This document shows positions 1 through 7,510 of a stretch of DNA of 64,000 bases, in pieces. Position numbers and translations under genes: made by a program. Within the stretch, counting starts at the first letter, position 1. Each line of letters opens with the position of its first letter. The notes under the pieces are model-generated. The model was not told the DNA's origin. It was given only the letters and a program-made list of their open reading frames with translations, and did no database searches. Origin of the DNA: Thermoplasmata archaeon (GTDB taxonomy: Archaea > Thermoplasmatota > Thermoplasmata > Methanomassiliicoccales > Methanomethylophilaceae); NCBI GenBank assembly GCA_015063245.1, contig SUSV01000001.1:186001-250000 (forward strand), in the 5' to 3' direction.

Positions 1-1095
1 GTCATGGATCCGTACTTTGAGACCTTTCTGCACTATGTTCCCGCAATCGCTGCATTCCTGGGTTGTATCTTTGGGATCAATGAAGACGACCCTGTGACCG
101 GCTCCCATTGCCTTATCGCAGATCCTCCTCGTCAGCAATCCAAGGGATGCATCGTTGTAACTGTTGGTCATGGCAGGCGAAAGGGATATTCTGCGAAGCC
201 CTTTGACGGAAAGATCCTCCATGCAAATGGTATCGTACCCTTCGGCTATCTCCTTGGACACTTTCTCTATGAAATCCCTGCGTCTGTTGACCAATTTGGC
301 GTATCTGCGGTCGATACGCCCTTTGAGTTTGTTGTATTCGGATGTGAACGGCGTGGCCTTAGAGAGCTTCCTCTGAAGCTCTCTGATCCCGTCGTCGAAC
401 TCCTTGCGCATATTCTGATTGTCGTAGACGGTGCCGTCCGAAAGGACGGCCACTTTGGAGATTCCTATATCGATGCCGATCCAGGTCGCTTCTGCTTTGT
501 CGGTGTCCCCGATGGGGACGTCCTCGACTTCGCATTGGATCGTCGCAAAATACTCCATGCGGTCACCCGTGCATCTCCTTCCGACGGTACAGGTCTTCGG
601 GACGCCGGGGAGCGGTGTCCTCTGGTTGTAGCATCTCAGGATGCCTTCCATCTTCCCTAACTTCAGTCCCCGCTTCGGTCTACCGTTGGAATCCGCGTAT
701 GTCACCACCGCGAAAGATCTGTTGGACAGATACCCGAAGGATCTGTATCTGCATGGTTTCTTGAACCTGGGGGATCTCAGCGGAGGGTCGGGCCCCGCTC
801 CGTTCTTCTTTTTTTCTAAGCCGGGGTTGCAACTCTTCACGGCTTGGAGTACACGCTTTCCGGTGTCGTTCATCACATTCTGATAGGTGCGATGCATCCA
901 TTCGTTCGAATTCCACATCCTGGTGCTTATGCGGTTCAACTCCATCTGAGAAGGCAGTCTGCCTTCTCCTCCGTAGAACTGCTTTATCGCGACCAGGAGA
1001 CCGTTGTAGATGTAGCAGTTGATATCGATGGAATCATCTATGAACCTCCTTTGAGACGAGTTTGGATCGATGCGGAAGGTTATGGAGCGGTACAC
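1..1095 (-). CDS. tnpB: TnpB, RNA-guided nuclease of IS200/IS605-type element (3' end outside window)
   Basis: TnpB is the transposon-encoded RNA-guided DNA endonuclease of IS605/IS607-type elements. The minus-strand frame is open for 365 codons up to the window edge. It shows the RuvC-I motif WIGIDIGIS (Asp about residue 209), RuvC-II ICMEDLSV (Glu about 293), and the first half of the zinc finger, CSDCGN (Cys 348 and 351). The second CxxC and the last RuvC Asp lie beyond the edge. No ATG fits: I chose the GTG at 1095, giving a start like YRSITFRI; the frame stays open upstream, so the start is uncertain. All visible catalytic residues are intact, so the nuclease may be active. Its guide (omega) RNA would lie past the left edge. 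No tnpA is visible. Confidence 0.85.
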   Translation of the reverse strand, partial: MYRSITFRIDPNSSQRRFIDDSIDINCYIYNGLLVAIKQFYGGEGRLPSQMELNRISTRMWNSNEWMHRTYQNVMNDTGKRVLQAVKSCNPGLEKKKNGAGPDPPLRSPRFKKPCRYRSFGYLSNRSFAVVTYADSNGRPKRGLKLGKMEGILRCYNQRTPLPGVPKTCTVGRRCTGDRMEYFATIQCEVEDVPIGDTDKAEATWIGIDIGISKVAVLSDGTVYDNQNMRKEFDDGIRELQRKLSKATPFTSEYNKLKGRIDRRYAKLVNRRRDFIEKVSKEIAEGYDTICMEDLSVKGLRRISLSPAMTNSYNDASLGLLTRRICDKAMGAGHRVVFIDPKDTTQECSDCGNIVQKGLKVRIHD

Positions 1096-1141
1096 GAACT
1101 TAACTGTTCTTTTCGATATATAAGTCTGATAAAGGGGTGAG

Positions 1142-1199
1142 TGAAAGTGGAAGTCCTGTTCCAAGCATCTGGCTCTTCAAAAACAGGATTGAAAGTGGA
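1142..1199. repeat. Possible left end of the tnpB element: hairpin between short direct repeats
   Basis: TGAAAGTGGA occurs at 1142-1151 and 1190-1199. Between the copies are inverted arms TCCTGTT (1154-1160) and AACAGGA (1182-1188). IS605-type elements end in subterminal hairpins, so this lies where a left end would be expected just upstream of tnpB. The exact insertion point cannot be fixed from one copy. Confidence 0.35.
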
Positions 1200-1511
1200 G
1201 ACCGTTCATCGGGACACGACGGTCCCAACCTGCTTCACACTCGTTGACATCGATGTGCACCGCTGCAATTGCCTTGGGATTCATCTTTTCGATATCTATC
1301 TCGGACGATATCACCAGGTTCCCCGGCGGCTCAAGGATGCCCATGTATTCGGTCAGTTTCTTCCGCCTGCTCTCTCCGGGCACCCACTGCGTGGATGCCC
1401 AATAGACATAGTGGCTCCTTCCGATCTTCTCCACTGTCAGACCTTTGCCCCCAGTCTCTCTCTCATCCTCTGCAACCACTGTTTGGCCCAGCCATCAGGT
1501 TCCCTTCCCAT
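1177..1511 (-). pseudogene. Truncated, frameshifted transposase-like remnant
   Basis: Two minus-strand frames join into one plausible protein. It starts at the ATG at 1511 (MGREPDGWAKQWLQRM), shifts frame near 1435 within a G/A-rich stretch, and continues with GRSHYVYWASTQWVPG and RRKKLTEYMGIL. The pattern of HYVY...W.PG..RRKK...YMG resembles the N-terminus of IS1634/IS4-like transposases; that family call is from memory and is tentative. The frame ends at 1177 next to the tnpB flank, so an insertion or deletion has probably removed the rest of the gene. Confidence 0.5.
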
Positions 1512-1513
1512 AT

Positions 1514-1530
1514 ATTCCGTATTACGGAAT
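1514..1530. promoter_or_regulatory. Perfect 17-bp palindrome (possible operator)
   Basis: ATTCCGTA-T-TACGGAAT is a perfect inverted repeat just upstream of the transposase remnant and about 100 bp upstream of the divergent FAD reductase. It could be a dimeric repressor site for either promoter. No adjacent regulator gene suggests the ligand. Confidence 0.4.
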
Positions 1531-1630
1531 AACTATCTGAAACTTTTATTTTCGTATGACCAGCCATTCTATATGAAAGAGAATCAGTTATACTGTATAC
1601 CATAAAAATCGGAAGTTAGAGTTATTAATA

Positions 1631-2689
1631 GTGCGATTAGGTTCTGAGAATGTGAAGGAGTGCAACGTTCTCATCATCGGTTCAGGCCTCGCAGGGTCAT
1701 CCGCCGCATACCACCTTACCAGATGCGGCGTGAGGGATGTGACCGTCATAGAGAGGATGTCCGGTGAGCATTACGAGCGCTATCACCGCACATGCGGGGA
1801 GGCCATTAGCGAGAGGATGCTCTCGATGGCGGATGTCCCCCGCGGCTGCATCGTCAGGGACGTGGATACCATAAGGATATCCTGCGGCGATGTGGACATA
1901 GACGTGCCCGTCGAGGGGCACATCATAGACCGCGTGAGGCTTTTGAGCGATCTGAGGGGCGGTAGCGATGCGACCTTCATCAAGGGGACCGCAGAATCGA
2001 TCAGGAAGGACGGCCAGACGTACGTTGTGACCTGCGGAGGTGAGGAGTACCGCTGCAGGTACCTCGTCGGCGCTGACGGGGTCTTCTCGGCGGTCAGGAG
2101 AAATCTGTTCGGACACGGGCCAAAGCTGAGGTTCGCCGCCGTGAACAACATAGTCGAAGGCGATGCGGATACGACCGTGCTTCACTTCATCGTATCGGAC
2201 CAGTATCCCGGCGCCTACAGGTGGGACTTCCCCGGCAAGGACGGGTGCCGGTCGGTAGGATACGTCAACGGCACCGATGACGTGACGGAGTACCTGGAGC
2301 AGGGAAAGAGGTTCATCGCTGTGGGAAGGGACGGACCGGCGGTCAAGGACGGATGCTGCCTCGTAGGCGATGCCGCCGTGCTCACGAATCCCGTGTGCTC
2401 TGGAGGCATAGGGGTGGCGCTCATCTCCGGAAGGAAGGCGGCGGAATGCATCGCGAAAGGGGATCTGTCGTCATATCAGAGATGGGTCGACCGTGACAGG
2501 TCGTTCAATCCTCATTTCATGAAAGCTCAGGAGACGTTCAGGGAATGGGATGCGGACGATTATGTCGATTCCGTCAGGCCGTTCCGCAAGGGATACTCCC
2601 TGTTCAGGGGAGCCCTCGCCATCTTCAGGCGTCCGAAGTGGGCCAACGTGTACATGTCCGTCTGGGTGGCTTTCAGACGCGGTTGGTGA
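1631..2689 (+). CDS. Geranylgeranyl reductase family FAD-dependent oxidoreductase
   Basis: This FAD enzyme belongs to the family that saturates the isoprenoid chains of archaeal lipids or related prenyl compounds. It has an N-terminal dinucleotide-binding GSGLAG (residues 17-22), the family signature RTCGEAISERML near residue 55, GADG near 145 and the FAD-binding LVGDAA near 240, followed by NPVCSGGIGVAL. At 352 aa it is slightly shorter than typical digeranylgeranylglycerophospholipid reductases (about 390-400 aa). The start used is GTG at 1631; a second GTG at 1652 is equally possible. It is monocistronic. The exact substrate (archaeol precursor, menaquinone or other) cannot be read from the sequence. 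Confidence 0.8.
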   Translation: MRLGSENVKECNVLIIGSGLAGSSAAYHLTRCGVRDVTVIERMSGEHYERYHRTCGEAISERMLSMADVPRGCIVRDVDTIRISCGDVDIDVPVEGHIIDRVRLLSDLRGGSDATFIKGTAESIRKDGQTYVVTCGGEEYRCRYLVGADGVFSAVRRNLFGHGPKLRFAAVNNIVEGDADTTVLHFIVSDQYPGAYRWDFPGKDGCRSVGYVNGTDDVTEYLEQGKRFIAVGRDGPAVKDGCCLVGDAAVLTNPVCSGGIGVALISGRKAAECIAKGDLSSYQRWVDRDRSFNPHFMKAQETFREWDADDYVDSVRPFRKGYSLFRGALAIFRRPKWANVYMSVWVAFRRGW

Positions 2690-2761
2690 CAATTCCTTTA
2701 ATTGCGCGCGCGAGTATTTTATTTTAAATAATATTACATAAATAACGAGGGCGTTGATCTC

Positions 2762-2983
2762 ATGGTGGATTTCAAATACGAAGTAACAGAGAAGATCGCG
2801 GTCCTTTCCGAGTCCTCGAAGGGATGGACAAAGGAACTGAACCTGATCAGCTGGAATGACAGAGAGCCCAAGTACGATATCAGGGAGTGGTCCCCTGACG
2901 GAAGCAAGATGGGAAAGGGAATCACACTCTCCGATGAGGAAGTTGCCGTTCTCAAGAAGGCTCTCAACTCCAGGGACATCTGA
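2762..2983 (+). CDS. YdbC/PC4-like single-stranded nucleic-acid-binding protein
   Basis: A 73-aa protein of the PC4/YdbC fold, which binds single-stranded DNA as a dimer. The family pattern is clear: GWTKELNLISWN, then KYDIREWSPDGSKMGKGI and a C-terminal helix (LSDEEVAVLKKAL). It is full length for the family. The AT-rich upstream region (TTTTATTTTAAATAATATT around 2716-2734) is a likely archaeal promoter, GAGGGC lies 5' of the ATG, and a hairpin terminator follows, so it is probably a single transcription unit. Confidence 0.85.
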   Translation: MVDFKYEVTEKIAVLSESSKGWTKELNLISWNDREPKYDIREWSPDGSKMGKGITLSDEEVAVLKKALNSRDI

Positions 2984-2999
2984 GCTCTGTTAAAACATC

Positions 3000-3018
3000 C
3001 GGACGGCACCGCCGTCCG
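3000..3018 (+). terminator. Hairpin terminator after the YdbC-like gene
   Basis: CGGACGGC-ACC-GCCGTCCG is a perfect 8-bp stem, followed within 10 bases by T-rich sequence (TTTATTTTTC). Confidence 0.75.
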
Positions 3019-3093
3019 AACAAACCTTTATTTTTCAATTTTTTCGATTCTTGTAGAAACATCGGTTTTCCGATGAAGGTGTGAAAGAAGATA

Positions 3094-3108
3094 CGGGGCG
3101 AGGCCCCG
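3094..3108 (-). terminator. Hairpin terminator of the 4092-3114 operon
   Basis: CGGGGC-GAG-GCCCCG lies just past the stop of the small membrane protein in the minus direction and is followed by a pyrimidine-rich tract. Confidence 0.65.
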
Positions 3109-3113
3109 CGGAA

Positions 3114-3320
3114 TCATTTTATGATCCTGGCACCGGCCAGCAGCGTGAGGATCATGAAGGTGGGGAGGCTTATGAGCACCAACCCGCATCCGATTATCAG
3201 GAGGAGCGCACCCGTCATCGTCTCGGATAGGAAGTAGAGTACGCATGCTCCGCTGATGACGACGATCGACCCGATGACCAGGAGGATCTCGGACAGGAGC
3301 TTGTATTGTCTCGGCTGCAT
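3114..3320 (-). CDS. Small two-TM membrane protein, unknown function
   Basis: A 68-aa protein with two hydrophobic segments, about residues 10-31 (LLSEILLVIGSIVVISGACV) and 36-62 (GALLLIIGCGLVLISL), and a basic end. Its ATG follows the TGA of the upstream flavin-binding gene with no gap, so it is translationally linked and is the last gene of a three-gene operon. I do not recognise the family. A role as a membrane partner of the upstream genes is only inferred from the operon. Confidence 0.65.
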   Translation of the reverse strand: MQPRQYKLLSEILLVIGSIVVISGACVLYFLSETMTGALLLIIGCGLVLISLPTFMILTLLAGARIIK

Positions 3321-3719
3321 TCAGATCACTTTATCGCCTGAGGTCTTCGTGGCGCTCTCGTCCCAGATATCGGTCACCTGGAACTCCCATACCGCGACGA
3401 CCGCCATGTTGAACTTGTCCATGGCTGCGGACATCTTGTCGAAGGGGACGCCCTCTGTGAACCTCCCTGTCGCCTTGGCCTTCAGAGAGTATCCCATCTT
3501 CCCCTGCCAGACCAGGAACTCGGCATTGGGGTTGGATTTCAGATTCTCGCAGGTCCTGTGCATGTACACCTCGGCGACCACGATGGTGTCGGAACCGTCC
3601 ATGTCGAGGCTGGCGCATACGATCGCATGCGGGAGTCCATCGGGGGATACGGTGGTGAGCACCTTGTGCGTGTCGGGATGTTTGATCATCCTTGCTACTG
3701 GTTCGGGAATGCTTACCAT
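3321..3719 (-). CDS. Pyridoxamine 5'-phosphate oxidase-like FMN-binding split-barrel protein
   Basis: The 132-aa protein matches small PNPOx-like flavoproteins: an N-terminal helix, then VLTTVSPDGLPHAIVCASL, MHRTCENLKSNPNAEFLVW and a conserved lysine-rich strand (GYSLKAKATGRFTEG). Such proteins bind FMN, F420 or heme and reduce or sense small molecules; the cofactor cannot be told here. It sits between a PAS protein and a small membrane protein, all read leftwards with 0-8 base gaps, so a redox-sensing unit is plausible but inferred. Confidence 0.8.
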   Translation of the reverse strand: MVSIPEPVARMIKHPDTHKVLTTVSPDGLPHAIVCASLDMDGSDTIVVAEVYMHRTCENLKSNPNAEFLVWQGKMGYSLKAKATGRFTEGVPFDKMSAAMDKFNMAVVAVWEFQVTDIWDESATKTSGDKVI

Positions 3720-3726
3720 ACTGAAT

Positions 3727-4092
3727 TCACTCTCCCTTTATTTCATGGAGACACTGGATGACGAGTTCGATCCTCCCGTTCTTGTAGTAAGGCACAGTCT
3801 TGCATGCCACCGTGACTCCTGTCTTGGGTACGATCTTCTTCCTGGGCGCCTTCATCGTGGGCTCTCCGATGACGACCGTTCCCACATCGCAGTCCGCGCA
3901 GGGCATCGCGTTGCCGAACAGCTGGTGGCATTTCATCGTGAGTGCCTTGTCCACATTGATGCCGAACGATCTTTCTCCGGCGTGGTTCATCCACAGGATA
4001 TTGTGGTCGGCGTCGTGGATAACGACTATCTCATCCAACGCGTCAAGGATCAGATTCATCAACTTCTCCGAGTAAAGTTCAGATTGGTCCAT
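3727..4092 (-). CDS. Stand-alone PAS domain protein with Cys-rich segment
   Basis: A 121-aa single PAS domain: LDALDEIVVIHDADHNILWMN is the typical N-terminal strand-helix, and the end (CKTVPYYKNGRIELVIQCL) is the closing beta sheet. Between them lies MKCHQLFGNAMPCADC, a C-x9-C-x2-C motif with a histidine that could bind a metal, Fe-S cluster or heme. No output domain is attached. It is first in an operon with the FMN-binding protein and the small membrane protein, so it may be a redox or metal sensor working through them (inference). Confidence 0.8.
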   Translation of the reverse strand: MDQSELYSEKLMNLILDALDEIVVIHDADHNILWMNHAGERSFGINVDKALTMKCHQLFGNAMPCADCDVGTVVIGEPTMKAPRKKIVPKTGVTVACKTVPYYKNGRIELVIQCLHEIKGE

Positions 4093-4208
4093 TTCAATCT
4101 CCGTGGTCAGTATCGCATACTAAGTAAAAAAATAAGCCACCGCGGAGGTCATCTGTGACCTGATTCCACCCACTCAATTTTATACGGTTACTTTCATTAA
4201 CTCGTCCG

Positions 4209-5144
4209 ATGAGTTACGACACGGTCATTATCGGAGCAGGCCCAGCGGGTCTAACAGCAGGAATCTATGCCAGATCCAAAGGGATGGAGACATTGATCCT
4301 CGAGTCCGGACGTGTCGGAGGGCAACTCGTAAGCCTCTATCCAGAGAAGGGTATACACAACTACCCTGGATTCGAGACCATCCAGGCAAGGAAACTGTCC
4401 GATAAGCTCTATGCTCAGGCGGAATCCATGGGGTGCGACATCAAGGAGATGGAGAAGGTAAACGAGATCAACAACGGTCAGGAGGAGCTCGTAGTCGTAA
4501 CCACAAAGGGCGAGTACCACACCAAGACCGTCATCATCGCTATCGGAATGGGAAGCTTCAAGCCCAAGAAGATGGGATGCCCCGGAGAGGACGAGCTGTT
4601 CAAGAAGGGCGTCACATACATCCTCCCCACCAAGGAGGAGCTCGTCGGGAAGAAGGTCACCATGTTCGGCGGAGGAAACAGTGCCATCGACATGGCGATG
4701 ATCGCAGGCTCTGTCACCGACACCACCCTGATCCACCGCAGGAGCGAGTTCAGGGCGGACGAGTCGACGGTCAAGGAGCTTGAGAAGAGCGATGTCAAGA
4801 CCATCATGAACGCGAACCTCGCATCCATCAACGGAACCGACAAGGTGGAGTCCGTCACCCTCGATATTGCAGGGGAGAAGCAGACGATCCCGACCGATCT
4901 GGTCGTCATCAACATCGGTATATCCGCGGATCTGGACGATCTCAAGCATTGGGGCATCGAGCTCACCCAGGACGGGCTCGTCAAGGTCGATTTCGACATG
5001 TCCACCAACCGCCCCGGTATTTTCGCATGCGGGGATGTGGTCTCCTATGAGGGCAAGTACAAGCAGATCACCACTGCCTGCGGAGAGGCTACCACAGCGA
5101 CCATGATGGCCTACAAGTTCGCCAAGAAGCCATATTGGGCGTGA
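4209..5144 (+). CDS. Thioredoxin-reductase-like flavoprotein lacking the redox CxxC (FNR-like)
   Basis: An FAD/NAD(P)H oxidoreductase with the thioredoxin reductase architecture: FAD site GAGPAGL (residues 9-15), GGQL, NAD(P) site FGGGNSAID near residue 154, and the final FAD motif FACGDV near 275. Length 311 aa is normal. Where thioredoxin reductase carries CxxC between the two halves, this protein reads KKGVTYILPTKEEL, without cysteines. It therefore cannot reduce thioredoxin in the usual way; ferredoxin-NADP+ reductases of the YumC type share this layout. A TATA-like TTTTATACGG lies about 30 bp upstream. Confidence 0.85.
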   Translation: MSYDTVIIGAGPAGLTAGIYARSKGMETLILESGRVGGQLVSLYPEKGIHNYPGFETIQARKLSDKLYAQAESMGCDIKEMEKVNEINNGQEELVVVTTKGEYHTKTVIIAIGMGSFKPKKMGCPGEDELFKKGVTYILPTKEELVGKKVTMFGGGNSAIDMAMIAGSVTDTTLIHRRSEFRADESTVKELEKSDVKTIMNANLASINGTDKVESVTLDIAGEKQTIPTDLVVINIGISADLDDLKHWGIELTQDGLVKVDFDMSTNRPGIFACGDVVSYEGKYKQITTACGEATTATMMAYKFAKKPYWA

Positions 5145-5175
5145 TTATTTTACGGCGGATGCCGATGACCGTGCC

Positions 5176-6330
5176 ATGAGCAGGGCCTTCGACAGGGACA
5201 ATTTCACTGCAGCAGGCCATATGCTCGAGAACGGTTCCATGGAGCCGTACACGCTGACGGTGTCCGAAGGGAGGATGTCCCTGGAAAGGGGATGGCCTGA
5301 CGATCCCGATCTATGCGGCACCTTCATATGGGATGTCGTCAACGCCCACACGCATTGTGCGGACTATGGTCTGAAAGTCCCGAAGGGTATGACGCTGGAG
5401 GACCTGGTTGCCCCTCCGGATGGTCTCAAGCACAGGTATCTGAGGGAGTGCGGAGAGGAGGGTCTGAGGAGGAATATGGCGGATTTCGACCGCGCATCGG
5501 CATCCTACGGAGCGGCTTCCTTCATCGATTTCAGGGAGGGAGGTGTGGCTGGATGCAGGCTTCTGAGACAAGAGAGCCAGGATGCTATAATCATGGGCCG
5601 CCCCATCTCGAAGGAATTCGATCCCGAGGAGGTCGCAGAGCTTCTCGAGGTAGCGGACGGGATAGGTCTGCCGAGCATCTCGGACATGCCCCCGGATTAC
5701 GTGGAGCAGGTCGCGGATGCCGCACGCGAAGCAAGGAGGCCGTTCGCGATACATGTCAGCGAGAGGATCAGGGAGGACATCGACACGGTGCTTTCCCTGG
5801 ACCCCGCGTTCATCGTGCATATGTGCGAAGCTACGGATGACGACCTGGCGAAATGCGCCGAGGCCGAGGTGCCCATCGTGGTATGCCCCACATCCAACTC
5901 GTATTTCGGGAAGGAGGCCCCCGTGTCGCGCATGATCGCACAAGGCGTGGATGTCGCCGTTGGTACGGACAACGGGATGCTCTGTGAGCCCGATATCATC
6001 GAAGAGACCATGCGTATTGCTTCTCTTTTAGAGAAGCAGGGTTGCGACACGGAACGTGTACTCCCCATCTTATTAAAAAATTCTAGCAAGTTATTATATC
6101 GCACGAGCAGGATGACGTGCTGGATACCGGAACGGTATATGACCGTCATCCCCCGTGCCGAGGGAACCGACGGCAAAAGGTGCAGCACCGTCGCACCGTT
6201 CCGGATAAAGAAGAATCGAGGAAGTGAGTTGAATGGTGTTCAGCAAGATTCTGGTACCAACAGACGGAAGCGAATATACCAAGCCCGCCATCAGGCAGGC
6301 AGTCGAACTGGCCAAGTTGGCAGGGGCTGA
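5176..6330 (+). CDS. Amidohydrolase superfamily protein (C-terminal frame disturbed)
   Basis: Metal-dependent hydrolase of the TIM-barrel amidohydrolase superfamily: NAHTH (H58, H60), AIHVSE, FIVHMCEA and VGTDNGM give the expected metal ligands and catalytic Asp. The substrate is unknown (deaminase/chlorohydrolase-like). The frame starts at ATG 5176 just after the flavoprotein. The end is odd. Around 6099-6140 the frame of this entry reads poorly, while the frame shifted by one base reads HEQDDVLDTGTVYD with good codons; downstream, TVIPRAEGTDGK is again in the original frame. That looks like two compensating frameshifts. The frame then runs about 100 bases into the next gene, so the true C-terminus is uncertain. 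Confidence 0.7.
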   Translation: MSRAFDRDNFTAAGHMLENGSMEPYTLTVSEGRMSLERGWPDDPDLCGTFIWDVVNAHTHCADYGLKVPKGMTLEDLVAPPDGLKHRYLRECGEEGLRRNMADFDRASASYGAASFIDFREGGVAGCRLLRQESQDAIIMGRPISKEFDPEEVAELLEVADGIGLPSISDMPPDYVEQVADAAREARRPFAIHVSERIREDIDTVLSLDPAFIVHMCEATDDDLAKCAEAEVPIVVCPTSNSYFGKEAPVSRMIAQGVDVAVGTDNGMLCEPDIIEETMRIASLLEKQGCDTERVLPILLKNSSKLLYRTSRMTCWIPERYMTVIPRAEGTDGKRCSTVAPFRIKKNRGSELNGVQQDSGTNRRKRIYQARHQAGSRTGQVGRG

Positions 6331-6670
6331 GATCACGGCATTGTATGTGCTCGACCAGACAGTCTTGACAAACATGCCCATGGATACAGCCGTCATGAAT
6401 GTGTACAAGACTCTGGAGAAGGAAGGACAGGACGCAGTCAACTTCGTGCAGCAGCTTGCAGCGGAAAACGGCGTCAAGGTCAACGTTGCGGTCAAGGAAG
6501 GAACTCCAGTGAAGGTAATCCTCGAGGAATCACAGAATTACGACGTCATTGTCATGGGAACCCTCGGAAGGACAGGCATGTCCAAGCTCCTCATGGGAAG
6601 CGTTGCGGAGAGGGTCGTCAGGGCAGCCGCATGTCCGGTGATGGTCGTAAGAGCACCGGAGGCTAACTGA
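6233..6670 (+). CDS. Universal stress protein (UspA family)
   Basis: 145-aa USP fold: ILVPTDGSEYTKPAI at the N-terminus and the ATP-binding signature G-x2-G-x9-G-S/T seen as GTLGRTGMSKLLMGS, ending in CPVMVVR. It is an ATP-binding (UspFG-type) member. Its ATG follows a TGA directly, and its own TGA is followed directly by the ATG of the CBS protein, so the two are co-translated. The pairing of USP with a four-CBS protein suggests shared adenylate sensing (inference). Confidence 0.92.
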   Translation: MVFSKILVPTDGSEYTKPAIRQAVELAKLAGAEITALYVLDQTVLTNMPMDTAVMNVYKTLEKEGQDAVNFVQQLAAENGVKVNVAVKEGTPVKVILEESQNYDVIVMGTLGRTGMSKLLMGSVAERVVRAAACPVMVVRAPEAN

Positions 6671-7510
6671 ATGGAAAAGACCGTAGCAGACATCATGGTA
6701 CCCGCGCCTATCGTCGTCGAGGTACCCGGAACACGTAACGATGCAATCAACATGATGGTGAGGAACAAGCTCACCGGACTCCCCGTCGTCCGCGCCTCGG
6801 ACGGACAGCTCATGGGAATCGTCTCCAGGAGGGACATCTTCCGCAAGTTCGATGAGGACCAGCTGTCGATGATCATGAAGAAGGAGATCATAACGATCTC
6901 CCCCGATGCGACGATCCAGGAGGCGGCGGAGATATTCTTCAGCAAGAGGATACACAGGCTCCCCGTCGTCGAGAACGGAAAGCTGGTCGGTATCATCACG
7001 CCCACAGACCTCCTCAAGATCGTCAGCACGATCAAGACCGACCTCACCGCAGAGGATGCCGTCACCACGACATGCGTCACCGCATACGAGGACGAGCCCC
7101 TCACCTACACCATACCTGCGATGAGGATCAGCGACGTCAGCGCGCTCCCCGTCCTGGACGCACAGGGGAAGATGGTCGGTATCATCACGGACCGTGACCT
7201 CTTCGACGACCAGGTCAAGGACGATGCGGCCCTCAAGGCCCTCGGAATCTCCGATGACAGCAATCTCGCTGACTACAGAAACGTCCTCCCGCTGTTCTAC
7301 GCGGCTACCAACAAGTTCATCAACGACGACAGGAAGGTCAAGGACTTCATGGTCAAGAACCCCCTCTCGATCTACAAGAAGACGAATCTCAGCGAGGTCG
7401 CCAAGCTCATGCTCAACCACGACTTCGGACAGATCCCGGTCCACGGCAACAAGGACGACCTCGATGGAATGATTTATGATGTCGACGTCCTTAAGGCGCT
7501 CTTGAAGTGA
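6671..7510 (+). CDS. Four-CBS-domain protein
   Basis: 279 aa made only of CBS repeats: motifs ADIMVPAP...LTGLPVV, ITISPDATIQEA...IHRLPVV, VTTTCVTAYEDEP...VSALPVL and FMVKNPLSIYKKT...FGQIPV mark four CBS units, that is two Bateman modules. Such proteins bind adenosine nucleotides or AdoMet and regulate partners. No catalytic domain is fused. It lies between a universal stress protein (adjacent) and GlyRS (start overlaps its stop). Confidence 0.9.
   Translation: MEKTVADIMVPAPIVVEVPGTRNDAINMMVRNKLTGLPVVRASDGQLMGIVSRRDIFRKFDEDQLSMIMKKEIITISPDATIQEAAEIFFSKRIHRLPVVENGKLVGIITPTDLLKIVSTIKTDLTAEDAVTTTCVTAYEDEPLTYTIPAMRISDVSALPVLDAQGKMVGIITDRDLFDDQVKDDAALKALGISDDSNLADYRNVLPLFYAATNKFINDDRKVKDFMVKNPLSIYKKTNLSEVAKLMLNHDFGQIPVHGNKDDLDGMIYDVDVLKALLK

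Noticed and set aside
6080..6090. In-frame TAG in the amidohydrolase as a pyrrolysine codon
   Set aside because: The TAG is only in a shifted frame before the suspected frameshift region, not in the gene frame.
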